A stretch of DNA of 64,000 nt from Bacteroidota bacterium (lineage in GTDB: Bacteria; Bacteroidota; Bacteroidia; Bacteroidales; Dysgonomonadaceae): NCBI GenBank assembly GCA_023388315.1, contig JAEWGM010000044.1:90734-154733 (forward strand), in the 5' to 3' direction. The position numbers and the translations under genes are program-made. The first letter of the stretch is position 1; the number at the start of each line of letters is the position of its first letter. The notes beneath the pieces are model-generated. The model was given only the letters and a program-made list of their open reading frames with translations. It did not search any database and was not told the origin of the DNA. Positions 1 through 8,957 of the stretch are shown piece by piece.

Positions 1-37
1 CAATTCGGGCGGTTTTACAAACAACGGTGTATGCCGT

Positions 38-286
38 TTATTCTTTTTGTTTAATTTCTTCAAATTCTACATCTACGGCATCGGCAGATTCGAAACTTTT
101 TCTTTGGTAATCAAGAATTCTTTCTTCCTGCGTTTCGGGTTCTTTTTGGGCTTCGTGCGCTTGTCCGTAAGGCCATGAAGAGGTGCGACGGTTAAATCCG
201 CGGGCGTTCATTAACCATCTCGAAACTGCTTTTAACAGAAAGTAAATGGCCATGAACAGTAAGATAAATTTTACTAAGAATCCCAT
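38..286 (-). CDS. DUF4834 family small membrane protein
   Basis: An 82-residue protein with one hydrophobic segment at about residues 3-20, followed by a basic stretch and a long polar, acidic tail (residues about 40-82). This is the layout of the DUF4834 family, small Bacteroidetes proteins that often sit beside pssA. The function is unknown; the single N-terminal segment suggests an inner-membrane anchor with a cytoplasmic tail. It is the last gene of the leftward psd-pssA series, 58 bases beyond the pssA stop, so co-transcription is plausible. Family assignment rests on topology, size and neighbours. Confidence 0.7.
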   Translation of the reverse strand: MGFLVKFILLFMAIYFLLKAVSRWLMNARGFNRRTSSWPYGQAHEAQKEPETQEERILDYQRKSFESADAVDVEFEEIKQKE

Positions 287-344
287 AGTGACTATTTATT
301 TGATGCAAATAGTAAAGATACAACGATTGATTGAATGGCGTTAA

Positions 345-1070
345 TTATTTTGTAACATTTAACGATTTTTCGTGTTCATTTTTTCGGGTAAATATCGATA
401 CCACAATATATGCCAGCACGCCCCAGGCAATGCCCAATACACCCCAAATAACGATAAACGCTATGGTGAGAACGGTTACGAGCGCCTGCCGGCCGGTTTC
501 TTTAAAGCTGAAACGCTTTACTTTGAGTGAAAACATCGGGATTTCTGAAACCATCAATAAAGATAAAACAAATATAAACCCGATGGTGAAATAAAAAACA
601 ACTTGGTTGGTTTGCGAAATGCCGTAAACGCCAAATACATAGCTCACCCAAAACAGGCCGTTGGCGGGTGTAGGCAACCCCAGAAAAGAGGTGGTTTGTC
701 GGTCGTCGATATTGAATTTGGCCAGCCGGAGCGCCGAAAATGCCGGAATGAGATATGCCAAATAGGGGATGAGTACTCTTGCCGCATCGGCATAAAACGG
801 GAATGCAGCAAAGTCGCGCAGCAACACAAACACAGCCGATGCCGGCGCAACACCAAAGCTTACCACATCGGCCAAGGAGTCCAATTCTTTGCCAATGTCG
901 GATGGCGCATTGAGAATTCGAGCCGCAAAACCATCCAAGAAATCAAACAGCGCCGCGGCTATTACAAACATGGTTGTTAACCCGAAATGGCCTTGAAATG
1001 CCATCACAATGGCGATGCAACCCGAAAAAAGATTCGCCAACGTGAGTATGTTAGGAATGTGTTTACGCAT
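345..1070 (-). CDS. pssA: CDP-diacylglycerol--serine O-phosphatidyltransferase
   Basis: Makes phosphatidylserine from CDP-diacylglycerol and serine in the inner membrane, the first committed step to phosphatidylethanolamine. The CDP-alcohol phosphatidyltransferase signature D-x2-D-G-x2-A-R-x8-G-x3-D-x3-D is complete: D43, D46, G47, A50, R51, G60, D64, D68. Several hydrophobic segments follow, and 241 residues fits the membrane-bound type (type II). It lies 8 bases after psd, whose product uses phosphatidylserine, so the two consecutive steps are encoded together. No oddities seen. Confidence 0.95.
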   Translation of the reverse strand: MRKHIPNILTLANLFSGCIAIVMAFQGHFGLTTMFVIAAALFDFLDGFAARILNAPSDIGKELDSLADVVSFGVAPASAVFVLLRDFAAFPFYADAARVLIPYLAYLIPAFSALRLAKFNIDDRQTTSFLGLPTPANGLFWVSYVFGVYGISQTNQVVFYFTIGFIFVLSLLMVSEIPMFSLKVKRFSFKETGRQALVTVLTIAFIVIWGVLGIAWGVLAYIVVSIFTRKNEHEKSLNVTK

Positions 1071-1078
1071 TGTTCCAA

Positions 1079-1747
1079 TTACTTTAATTTAGTCAAGCGG
1101 GCAAGAAATGTGATGTTAGCCCTTACTTCGTCTCCGATTTTTACTAAAATCTCACTATCAATCGGCAGAAAAATATCCATTCGCGACCCCAGTTTAATAA
1201 ACCCTAACGGTGAACCAATGGTGAGTTCTTCGCCTTCACGCACGTATGTAACAATTCTTCGTGCCACGGCGCCCGCAATTTGTTTGGTGAGAATGGTGCC
1301 GTGCTCAGGAGTTTCTATCACGATGTTGGATTGTTCGTTCTCGTGGCTGGATTTAGGAAGATACGCGGCATGAAAATTTCCTTTTACGTGCGATGAGTGA
1401 ATAATTTTTCCTGTGACAGGCATCCAGTTGGAGTGGGCGTTAAAAAACGACATAAAAATGGAAACCTGAATGCGTTCCTCATTGAAGAATTTATTTTCGA
1501 ATACTTTTTCAACGACCACCACTTTTCCATCGGTTGGAGAATTTACCATTCCGTGAAGTTCGCCTCCATACACACGTTCCGGGCTTCTGAAGAAATTGAG
1601 CATCAATACATACAAAACAATGGAAATGGAGAAAACCACCACCAAAAAAATAGAATTAGGCACAAAATAAAATGTGGCTAAGTTGAGTATCAATAAGATA
1701 ATAAACGTATAAATGAGCGTATTTTTTCCTTCTCTATGGATTTTCAT
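1079..1747 (-). CDS. psd: Phosphatidylserine decarboxylase proenzyme
   Basis: Decarboxylates phosphatidylserine to phosphatidylethanolamine. The 222-residue length and N-terminal pair of hydrophobic segments (about residues 11-50) match the short, archaeal-type (PSD-A) class. The self-cleavage site LGS lies at residues 186-188; cleavage between G187 and S188 would turn the serine into the pyruvoyl cofactor and leave a short alpha chain. D73 in SPTDGKV and H105 in FNAHSNW are the conserved residues expected for self-processing. It sits just upstream of pssA and 23 bases after the CvpA-like gene. Confidence 0.95.
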   Translation of the reverse strand: MKIHREGKNTLIYTFIILLILNLATFYFVPNSIFLVVVFSISIVLYVLMLNFFRSPERVYGGELHGMVNSPTDGKVVVVEKVFENKFFNEERIQVSIFMSFFNAHSNWMPVTGKIIHSSHVKGNFHAAYLPKSSHENEQSNIVIETPEHGTILTKQIAGAVARRIVTYVREGEELTIGSPLGFIKLGSRMDIFLPIDSEILVKIGDEVRANITFLARLTKLK

Positions 1748-1770
1748 TTTTGCAAAAAAACGGGTGATTT

Positions 1771-2382
1771 TTAATTTATTTCAAAATGTCTTTGTTGGTA
1801 AGTAGAATCGATTTGTGCTCCCGATGGCGCGAATTGATTCAAACTGTCTGACTTGGCTTCTATTTCTTCACGATATCTCTTTGGCGCATATTCCTTCCAA
1901 ATAGCTTGATTTAAATAGGGCACAATGGCGGGCACAACGGCTTCTACTCTTTCAAAGAAAAAGGATGCTTCTTTGGTTTCACGTCGGATTACCACCTCTT
2001 CTTTATCCAGCATAAGGGCTAAATTCAACAAAATACTCAGAAAAATCATCATTGTTGCTAGGGCTACAATGCTTCCCAGCAGACGATTGATGAAACTGAG
2101 AAAAATAATTTGAATGAATTTTTGAATAATGCGCCCGATAAGGGAAATTACAATGGCGATGCCAATAAACGCGATAACATACGACAACACGTGCGCCACA
2201 TTAGGCGACAGATCAATTAAACGAGTGAGCTCGGGAAGGATTTTTTTTGCCAATTGCCCTCCAAAAATGGCGGACAACACAATGGTTGCCAACATAACCA
2301 ATTGCATGACCAATCCTTTGCGGAATCCGTTTATCATTGCAATGAGCAATAAAACGCCTATGGTGAAATCGAGCCAGTTCAT
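1771..2382 (-). CDS. CvpA family membrane protein
   Basis: A 203-residue protein with four hydrophobic segments in the first 125 residues (starting MNWLDFTIGVLLLIAMINGF) and a polar C-terminal tail. This is the CvpA fold, named for a colicin V production protein; in other bacteria it affects envelope stress tolerance, but the biochemical role is unknown. The N-terminal D-x-G-x8-G-x2-K-G pattern typical of the family is visible (residues 5-24). It lies 8 bases after murI and upstream of psd, so it is probably part of the same envelope transcript. Confidence 0.85.
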   Translation of the reverse strand: MNWLDFTIGVLLLIAMINGFRKGLVMQLVMLATIVLSAIFGGQLAKKILPELTRLIDLSPNVAHVLSYVIAFIGIAIVISLIGRIIQKFIQIIFLSFINRLLGSIVALATMMIFLSILLNLALMLDKEEVVIRRETKEASFFFERVEAVVPAIVPYLNQAIWKEYAPKRYREEIEAKSDSLNQFAPSGAQIDSTYQQRHFEIN

Positions 2383-2390
2383 CGTGGATT

Positions 2391-3230
2391 TTACAATGTT
2401 ACTTTTTGTGCCTGAATTGTTTCGTTCAAAAAAACAGACGCCATCTGTTCAAACTTATCCGGTGACTCAGTGGTGAAAAAATTCAATGTGCCGTTTTTGG
2501 TGCATTTTTCATCCATTTCGGGATGTCTTTTCAAATACTCTGCAAGGCTTTCGGCTACATATTCTCCTTGAGCGATTATTTTTATACCGTCCGGAAGGCA
2601 TTGGTTAATTTTCTCCATCAGCAACGGATAATGGGTACATCCCAAAATAATGGCATCAATATTTGCATCTTTTTGAAGCAAACGTCCAATGTGCTGCTTT
2701 ACGAAATAATCGGCGCCGGGCTTGTCGTATTCTTTGTTTTCTACTAGCGGCACCCACATTGGGCACGCTTCGCCCGACACGGTGAGCTGCGGATGAATTT
2801 TTTCGATTTCCAATTCATACGATTTAGATTGGATGGTGCCTTCCGTTCCCAAAATACCGATATGATTTGTCTTACTAAAATCGGCTGCGCGCTCCGCGGT
2901 TGGGCGAATAACGCCTAGCACGCGTTTTTCAGGATCAATTTTCGGCAAGTTTTTCTGCTGGATGCTTCGCAATGCCTTTGCCGATGCTGTGTTGCACGCT
3001 AGAATCACCAAATGGCACCCTTGCGAAAAAAACCATTCAACGGCCTGTAGCGTAAACGCGTAAACAAGCTCGAAAGAACGGTTTCCATATGGCGCGCGCG
3101 CGTTGTCGCCCAAATAAATGTAATCGTATTGGGGCAACTGTTTTCTTATTTCAGACAATACGGTTAACCCGCCGTAGCCCGAATCGAAAATGCCGATGGG
3201 CCCTGCTTTGGCCGCGCTTTGCTTCTTCAC
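2391..3230 (-). CDS. murI: Glutamate racemase
   Basis: Interconverts L- and D-glutamate, supplying D-glutamate for peptidoglycan precursors in the cytoplasm. The cofactor-independent two-cysteine mechanism is supported by C79 in LACNTAS and C198 in GCTHYPLL, and the N-terminal IFDSGYGGLTVL (D16, S17) is the substrate-binding signature. At 279 residues it has normal length. It lies 15 bases after the ompH-like gene, a common Bacteroidales pairing. Confidence 0.96.
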   Translation of the reverse strand: MKKQSAAKAGPIGIFDSGYGGLTVLSEIRKQLPQYDYIYLGDNARAPYGNRSFELVYAFTLQAVEWFFSQGCHLVILACNTASAKALRSIQQKNLPKIDPEKRVLGVIRPTAERAADFSKTNHIGILGTEGTIQSKSYELEIEKIHPQLTVSGEACPMWVPLVENKEYDKPGADYFVKQHIGRLLQKDANIDAIILGCTHYPLLMEKINQCLPDGIKIIAQGEYVAESLAEYLKRHPEMDEKCTKNGTLNFFTTESPDKFEQMASVFLNETIQAQKVTL

Positions 3231-3245
3231 TTCCGTTTTGGAGAG

Positions 3246-3776
3246 TTAGCGAATGCCTAATTTTTGTTTTACAAACGGGTTGGCGTCAACTGCGTTGGGG
3301 GAAACAAACGCGATGCCGGGATCGGCCATGTCGTAAATTACCGTGTAATTTCTTTCGATTCCCACCGCGTGTACTGCTTCGGATATTCTGCTTTTGAGTG
3401 GCCCGAGCAATACTTTCTCTTGTTCTTCAATATCTTTTTGGGCGAGTTCCATAAATTGCTGAATTCGGCCTTCCAATTCGGTTAGCTCTTGCATGCGGCG
3501 CAATTTAATGTTCTCTGCCAATGAGGCTTGATACGTAATATAATCAGAATATTTTTTGTTATACTCGTTTTGCATCAGCTCCAATTCCTTTTTGTAATTT
3601 TCACTCAATGTGAGCAATTGCTCCGTTGCCCGTTGTTTTTCGGGATAAGCGTTCAAAATATCTGTTGTGTTAACATAAGCAACCGTTAACGGTGTTTGCA
3701 TTTGAGCAAAAGCCGAAGCGCTTATCAACAAAATAAATACACTAAGACTGAAAAAGATTTTTTTTGTCATAATCAT
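3246..3776 (-). CDS. OmpH/Skp family periplasmic chaperone
   Basis: A 176-residue secreted protein with a signal peptide (hydrophobic core about residues 8-20, cleavage likely after SASAFA) and a central, charged, helical coiled-coil region (residues about 45-125) typical of Skp/OmpH. The family binds unfolded outer-membrane proteins on their way to the BAM complex. The start MIMTKK offers two methionines (3776 or 3770); the second gives a more standard signal peptide. Upstream lies the 188-base gap after infB with a large palindrome, and downstream lies murI. bamA, its usual neighbour, is not in the window. Confidence 0.88.
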   Translation of the reverse strand: MIMTKKIFFSLSVFILLISASAFAQMQTPLTVAYVNTTDILNAYPEKQRATEQLLTLSENYKKELELMQNEYNKKYSDYITYQASLAENIKLRRMQELTELEGRIQQFMELAQKDIEEQEKVLLGPLKSRISEAVHAVGIERNYTVIYDMADPGIAFVSPNAVDANPFVKQKLGIR

Positions 3777-3822
3777 CTATTTTATGGAATGAATAATTTC
3801 TGTTTTTTATGACCAAGCCGCA

Positions 3823-3914
3823 ATTGTAATTTAATCCTGTGGGTGTGTTGGGCCGCATCCGCTTTGTAAAAAACAGATGCGGCCTCCATGTCAGGGTAGG
3901 ATTAAAATTACAAT
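3823..3914 (-). repeat. 92-base nested palindrome between infB and ompH-like gene
   Basis: Two nested inverted repeats. The outer arms are 3823-3838 (ATTGTAATTTAATCCT) and 3898-3914, which match except for one extra A. The inner arms GGCCGCATC at 3851-3859 and GATGCGGCC at 3876-3884 are a perfect 9-base match. As RNA this folds into a rod: outer stem of about 16 pairs, a nearly symmetric internal bubble of 12 and 13 bases, a GC-rich inner stem and a 16-base loop. There is no U-run after it, so it is not a simple terminator. It could be a structured RNA, an mRNA processing site or a palindromic repeat. Confidence 0.7.
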
Positions 3915-3964
3915 GTCAACTGGTTTTTATTGGTTTATTCTTGCTCAGCCTGCAATTGATGGCT

Positions 3965-6901
3965 TTACAAGGTTTTTTTTACTTCAATTTGTTCGTAAGC
4001 TTCAATCATATCGCCCACTTTAATATCGTTAAAGTTTTTGATGCTGATACCGCACTCATACCCCACGTTTACTTCGCGAACGTCTTCCTTGAATCGTTTC
4101 AACGAATCCAGCTCGCCGGTGAACACCACAATACCATCGCGGATGAGGCGTATTTTATTGCTGCGCTTAATTTTTCCGTCTCTCACCATACAACCGGCAA
4201 CGGTTCCCACTTTGGTAATTTTGAAAACATCGAGTACTTCCACGTTGGCGGTAATTTCTTCCTTGATATCGGGGGAGAGCATACCTTCCATAGCGGCAGT
4301 AACTTCTTCAATGGCATCGTAAATGATGGAGTAGAGGCGAATGTCGATTCCTTCTTTTTCCGCTTCCTTGCGCGCTCCAAGCGACGGACGCACCTGGAAG
4401 CCGATAATCACGGCATCTGACGCGGCTGCGAGCGTAACGTCGGATTCCGATATTTGTCCCACCGCTTTATGGATGACATTCACTTGAATTTCTTCTGTTG
4501 AAAGTCGGATGAGCGAGTCTGAAAGCGCTTCTACTGATCCGTCAACGTCACCTTTCACAATGATGTTCAACTGTTGGAAGTTGCCGATGGCAATGCGGCG
4601 TCCGATATCGTCAAGCGTAAGCATTTTTTGCGTACGGAGCGATTGCTCGCGCTGCAATTGTTCACGTCGTGTGGCAATGGCGCGGGCTTCCTGTTCGGTT
4701 TCCATCACGTTGAATGTGTCGCCTGCTTGTGGCGCGCCGTTTAATCCCAACACCAGAGCCGGCTCCGATGGGCCCGCGTGTTCAATGCGTTGGTTGCGTT
4801 CGTTGAACATCGCTTTCACGCGGCCGAAGAACGATCCTGCCAACAGCACATCGCCTTGGTTGAGCGTTCCGTTTTCTACCAACACGGTGGAAATGTATCC
4901 GCGCCCTTTGTCGAGCGACGACTCAATGATAGAGCCCGTAGCATTGCGGTTGGGGTTGGCTTTCAATTCCATCAGGTCGGCTTCGAGCAATACTTTCTCG
5001 AGTAATTCCTTAATGCCGATTCCTTTTTTCGCTGAAATGTCTTGCGATTGGTACTTTCCGCCCCATTCTTCCACAAGATAATTCATTTCGGCCAATTTCT
5101 CTTTTATTTTATCGGGGTTAGCGCTGGGCTTGTCTATTTTATTGATGGCAAACACAATGGGAACGCCCGCGGCACCGGCGTGGTTAATGGCTTCCACGGT
5201 TTGGGGCATCACGCTGTCATCGGCAGCCACAATAATAATGGCCACGTCAGTTACTTGCGCTCCGCGCGCACGCATAGCGGTAAACGCTTCGTGGCCGGGT
5301 GTATCTAAAAACGTAATTTTACGTCCGTCGGCAAGTTGCACGTTGTATGCGCCAATGTGTTGTGTGATTCCTCCGGCTTCGCCTGCAATTACGTTGGTGT
5401 CGCGAATGCTGTCCAAAAGCGATGTTTTACCGTGGTCAACGTGGCCCATAACTGTAACAATGGGCGAGCGTGGTTTCAAATCCTCCGGTTTGTCTTCTTC
5501 ATCGGCAATGGCTTCGATTACGTCGGCACTCACATACTTGGTTTTAAAGCCGTATTCATCCGCTACAATGTTGATGGTTTCGGCATCCAAGCGTTGGTTG
5601 ATGGCCACCATCACGCCCAAACTCATACAAGTGGAAATAACGCTGGTTACGGGAACGTCCATCATATTGGCAAGGTCGTTTGCCGTAACAAACTCCGTGA
5701 GCTGCAATATGCGGCTTTCCTTTTCTTGCTGTTTAATTTCTTGTTGCTGGCGTTGAGCGCTGGCTTCGCGTTTTTCGCGACGATATCTTGCGCCGCCTCT
5801 TCCACCTCTTTTCTCGGTAAGGCGCGCCAGCGTTTCTTTAATTTGCTTTTGTACATCCTCGTCGCTTACTTCCGATTTTATCGGTTTTTTAAGCGATGGC
5901 CTTCTGTCAGATCGTTGTGTGCCGTAGGTTCCGGGTTTGTCTATATTTACTTTTCCTGTGCGGATGCGTCTGCGTTTCTTTTTCTTGCTGTCTTCTTCCG
6001 ATTCTTTGTGAGCCGCTTTTTTCTTTTCTTCTATGCTGTCTTTTTTGAGAAGTTTAATTTTTTCTTCTTTCAGTTTTTTGCTATCAAGTGCTTGTTGTTC
6101 ACGTTCCAATCGCTCTTTTTTGCGTTGCGCTTTGGACTTTCTGGCCGGCCGCGTACGGTCGTTAATGGTGGCTAAGTCGATGGAGCCTTTCACCACGATG
6201 TTTGGTTCCGGAATGTTCGTGTGAATTCTGAACACTTCATCATCCGATGCTTCGTCTTCCGATTTTTCGTCATCGTCGACACTTTCGGCTTCCTCTTCTT
6301 TTTCTTTTTCGGAAACGTCATCGCTTTCCAGCGGTTGTGCTGATTCTTCTTGTTCGGGCTCTACTTTTTCGGGTTCTTTCGTGGGTTCTTCTTCCGCGCG
6401 AATTTCTGTTGAAGCGGGCTCTTTTTCTGGCTCAACTGTTTCTTTCGCTTGGGGAGTTTCTATAATTTCGGGAGCGGTTTCCTCTTCTTTCACCGATTCT
6501 TCCACAGGTTGTGGCTTTTCGGTTTTTCTTTTGTTGAGGTTGTCCAAATCGATGTTGCCCACCACATTAAATTGCGGCTTCAACTCTTTGGGAACTTCCG
6601 TTTTAATAACTTCTTTTTCCGCTTTTTTGCGAGGTTCTTTTTCCGAAGGAAGTTCGTACCCTTCAATAGCCACCGTTTCTCTTTTTTCTTCTCTGCGTTG
6701 CAGCTTTTCGCGCGTTTGGATGGCTTCGCGCTTAATGTTTTTGTCTTTGCCGAATTCGGCTATAAGCAAATCATACTGTTCATCCTCAATTTTAGCATTA
6801 GGATTTGCTTCTACTTCAATACCTTTTTTGTGTAGGAATTCAACCAAGCTGTTGATTCCTACATTCAAATTTTTGGATACTTTAATTAATCTTATAGGCA
6901 T
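3965..6901 (-). CDS. infB: Translation initiation factor IF-2
   Basis: GTPase that positions initiator fMet-tRNA on the 30S subunit and promotes subunit joining. The N-terminal IF2_N segment is followed by a long, highly charged Glu/Lys-rich region (about residues 60-400) and a second IF2_N-like segment. The G domain is complete: GHVDHGKT (about 484-491), GITQHIGAY, DTPGHEAF, NKID and SAKKG. Domains II-IV follow, ending in an EF-Tu-like beta barrel. The 978-residue length is typical for Bacteroidetes. It follows nusA by 86 bases in the conserved rimP-nusA-infB order. Confidence 0.98.
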   Translation of the reverse strand: MPIRLIKVSKNLNVGINSLVEFLHKKGIEVEANPNAKIEDEQYDLLIAEFGKDKNIKREAIQTREKLQRREEKRETVAIEGYELPSEKEPRKKAEKEVIKTEVPKELKPQFNVVGNIDLDNLNKRKTEKPQPVEESVKEEETAPEIIETPQAKETVEPEKEPASTEIRAEEEPTKEPEKVEPEQEESAQPLESDDVSEKEKEEEAESVDDDEKSEDEASDDEVFRIHTNIPEPNIVVKGSIDLATINDRTRPARKSKAQRKKERLEREQQALDSKKLKEEKIKLLKKDSIEEKKKAAHKESEEDSKKKKRRRIRTGKVNIDKPGTYGTQRSDRRPSLKKPIKSEVSDEDVQKQIKETLARLTEKRGGRGGARYRREKREASAQRQQQEIKQQEKESRILQLTEFVTANDLANMMDVPVTSVISTCMSLGVMVAINQRLDAETINIVADEYGFKTKYVSADVIEAIADEEDKPEDLKPRSPIVTVMGHVDHGKTSLLDSIRDTNVIAGEAGGITQHIGAYNVQLADGRKITFLDTPGHEAFTAMRARGAQVTDVAIIIVAADDSVMPQTVEAINHAGAAGVPIVFAINKIDKPSANPDKIKEKLAEMNYLVEEWGGKYQSQDISAKKGIGIKELLEKVLLEADLMELKANPNRNATGSIIESSLDKGRGYISTVLVENGTLNQGDVLLAGSFFGRVKAMFNERNQRIEHAGPSEPALVLGLNGAPQAGDTFNVMETEQEARAIATRREQLQREQSLRTQKMLTLDDIGRRIAIGNFQQLNIIVKGDVDGSVEALSDSLIRLSTEEIQVNVIHKAVGQISESDVTLAAASDAVIIGFQVRPSLGARKEAEKEGIDIRLYSIIYDAIEEVTAAMEGMLSPDIKEEITANVEVLDVFKITKVGTVAGCMVRDGKIKRSNKIRLIRDGIVVFTGELDSLKRFKEDVREVNVGYECGISIKNFNDIKVGDMIEAYEQIEVKKTL

Positions 6902-6987
6902 ATATTTCCTTTATCCTTTTCTCTCTTTTTTAGTGTGTAACAGTATGTTGTATTGTCTTTCTTTTTATTGATAGCCGGCGCGTTGTC

Positions 6988-8259
6988 CTATTCGTCAAAA
7001 TCATCGTCGTCTTCAAACTCGTAACGAAGTACCGCCAGTAATTCATCCACGGTGACTTCTTCCAAATCGGCTTCTTTAATCAGTTTTTCTCTGTCCATAG
7101 CCAACACGTTTTTGGCGGTGGAGCAACCAATTTTCTTGAGTTGATCGATTACCCAACCGTCAATTTCATCGCGGAATTCATCGAGATAAATGTCTTCTTC
7201 GTCCATTTCGTCAATGTCGCGGAACACCTCAATGTTGTAGCCGGTGAGCATAGAAGCCAATTTGATGTTGGCGCCCCCCTTACCGATGGCTAAAGAAACC
7301 TCTTCGGGATTCAAAAACACTTCGGCGCGGTGTTCTTCTTCTTTTATGGTGATGGAGTTGATTCTTGCCGGGCTGAGCGCACGCTGGATGAAAAGCGTGG
7401 TGTTGTTGGTGAAGTTGATCACGTCGATATTCTCGTTGCGCAGTTCGCGCACAATGCCGTGTATGCGGAAACCTTTCATTCCCACGCAAGCGCCCACGGG
7501 GTCTATGCGGTCGTCGTAAGCCTCCACGGCTACTTTGGCGCGTTCGCCGGGGATGCGGGCAATTCCTTTAATGGTGATGAGCCCATCGGCAATTTCGGGA
7601 ATTTCCTGTTCAAAAAGCCTTTCGAGGAAAACGGGCGATGTGCGCGACAAAATAATCTTGGGATTGTTGTTTTTGTTTTCCACACGGGCCACCACAGCGC
7701 GCGCGTGTTCTCCTTTGCGGAAGAAATCGCTGGGAATTTGTTCTGTTTTGGGCAAAATAAGCTCGTTGTGCTCGTCATCTAACAACAGCAATTCTTTTTT
7801 CCACACCTGATATACTTCTCCCGAAACAATTTGGCCCACACGTTCTTTGTATTTGTTGTAGAGGTTGTCTTTCTCCAACTCCAAAATCTTGGATGCCAAT
7901 GTTTGGCGAAGGTTCAAAATGGTGCGGCGCCCGAAGTGCTCTAAGTAAACCTCGTCGGTAACTTCTTCTCCCACTTCAAAATCGTCGTCAATTTTCAATG
8001 CTTCGGAGAGAGTAATTTCCAAATTGGGGTTTTCCAGCTCATCGTCTTCCACAATGGTGCGGTTACGCCAAATCTCCAAATCCCCTTTGTCGGGGTTGAT
8101 GATGATGTCGTAATTTTCGTCCGTACCGTTGGCTTTGGCAATGACGTTGCGAAATGATTCTTCGAGCACGCTGATGAGCGTTGCTTTATCGATATTCTTC
8201 AGTTCGTTGAATTCCGAAAATGTATCTATCAGGCTTATGGTTTCTTTCTTTTTGCCCAT
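6988..8259 (-). CDS. nusA: Transcription termination/antitermination factor NusA
   Basis: RNA-polymerase-associated factor acting in pausing, termination and antitermination. The N-terminal polymerase-binding domain (about 1-130) is followed by an S1 domain, then two KH domains including GMKGFRIHGIVRELRNE and the AIGKGGANIKLA loop. The C-terminal part is short and ends in a run of acidic residues (EFEDDDDFDE). At 423 residues it lacks the two long acidic repeats of proteobacterial NusA, which is usual in Bacteroidetes. It lies 6 bases after rimP and shares its promoter. Confidence 0.97.
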   Translation of the reverse strand: MGKKKETISLIDTFSEFNELKNIDKATLISVLEESFRNVIAKANGTDENYDIIINPDKGDLEIWRNRTIVEDDELENPNLEITLSEALKIDDDFEVGEEVTDEVYLEHFGRRTILNLRQTLASKILELEKDNLYNKYKERVGQIVSGEVYQVWKKELLLLDDEHNELILPKTEQIPSDFFRKGEHARAVVARVENKNNNPKIILSRTSPVFLERLFEQEIPEIADGLITIKGIARIPGERAKVAVEAYDDRIDPVGACVGMKGFRIHGIVRELRNENIDVINFTNNTTLFIQRALSPARINSITIKEEEHRAEVFLNPEEVSLAIGKGGANIKLASMLTGYNIEVFRDIDEMDEEDIYLDEFRDEIDGWVIDQLKKIGCSTAKNVLAMDREKLIKEADLEEVTVDELLAVLRYEFEDDDDFDE

Positions 8260-8265
8260 ATATGT

Positions 8266-8733
8266 TTATTTGAATCTTATTAGATATTTTGTGTATTTTA
8301 CGTCGTTATAATTGAAAAACAGGTCCTCTTGCACTTCGGTTTTGCGTTTAGCGCCTTCGGTTTTCACCATTTTTGTAATCGTAACGGTGAAGCCTTCGTC
8401 GTTAGAAGATTTTAAAACGCCCGAGAGTTTTTGTCCGTTTTTGCTCAGCACTTCAATTTCTTTGCCTTCGTATTTTTTATACTGGCGCAGCGTTTTAAAA
8501 GGCGATGTGAGGCCTGCCGAAGTCACGGTGAGTTCAAAATCTTCCAAGTCGCGGTTGAATTGCGATTCAATGTGTCGGCTCAACGCTACGCAATCGTCGA
8601 TATTCACACCGTTATCGTTGTCAATTTCTACCGTCACGGCATTGTCGGTGCCTACCGAAACATCCACCAAATAATTGGAAGAATCTTTCAGATACGCTTC
8701 AGCAATTTCGCTTACAAGGGTTTTATCCATCAT
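8266..8733 (-). CDS. rimP: Ribosome maturation factor RimP
   Basis: Assists late maturation of the 30S subunit. The 155-residue length, the N-terminal alpha/beta domain with VEIDNDNGVNIDDCVALSR (about 51-69), and the C-terminal Sm-like beta domain match RimP. It heads the conserved rimP-nusA-infB group. The start has two adjacent ATG codons (8733 and 8730). A well-formed promoter and a terminator-like hairpin lie directly upstream, which suggests operon-level control. Confidence 0.94.
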   Translation of the reverse strand: MMDKTLVSEIAEAYLKDSSNYLVDVSVGTDNAVTVEIDNDNGVNIDDCVALSRHIESQFNRDLEDFELTVTSAGLTSPFKTLRQYKKYEGKEIEVLSKNGQKLSGVLKSSNDEGFTVTITKMVKTEGAKRKTEVQEDLFFNYNDVKYTKYLIRFK

Positions 8734-8755
8734 TTTTCAGTCCTATCAATGAAAA

Positions 8756-8779
8756 AGGAAGCGGTGTTTCCTGCTTCCT
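8756..8779 (-). terminator. Leader hairpin before rimP (possible attenuator)
   Basis: On the minus strand the arms AGGAAGC and GCTTCCT enclose a 10-base loop and run straight into TTTTTC, 22 bases before the rimP start. It lies between the predicted transcription start (about 8790) and the coding region. This is the form of a short intrinsic terminator inside a leader. The rimP-nusA-infB leader of E. coli is also controlled by termination, so attenuation is plausible here, but this is inference. Confidence 0.55.
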
Positions 8780-8795
8780 CTCCCCTTTAACGATG

Positions 8796-8826
8796 CAAAG
8801 ATATTATTTTCAAATGGATTCACAAA
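8796..8826 (-). promoter_or_regulatory. Promoter of the rimP-nusA-infB operon
   Basis: On the minus strand TTTG (8826-8823) and TATCTTTG (8803-8796) are 19 bases apart. This matches the Bacteroidetes primary promoter, TTTG then TAnnTTTG. Transcription should start near 8790, giving a leader of about 57 bases. Confidence 0.8.
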
Positions 8827-8865
8827 ATGTTTGCACTAATTTTTGATTGCTTTTTCATTTCCTCT

Positions 8866-8957
8866 CCCGCTCAATCTCCCCATCTTTTTCAATCTTATCA
8901 ATCTTCATCAATCCTCATCGATCTAATTCAATCTTAAAATCAATCTCATTCAATCTT
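8866..8957. repeat. Degenerate TCAATCT short-period repeat
   Basis: About nine imperfect copies of a CAATCT/TCAATC motif occur with a spacing of 8-12 bases, covering the gap between rimP and the adenine methyltransferase gene and running over the last codons of the latter. It looks like a slipped-strand or degenerate microsatellite, with no terminator-like structure. Confidence 0.6.

Noticed and set aside
5336..6175. A 279-codon plus-strand open frame
   Set aside because: It is antisense to infB and very rich in Phe, as expected opposite Glu/Lys-rich codons.
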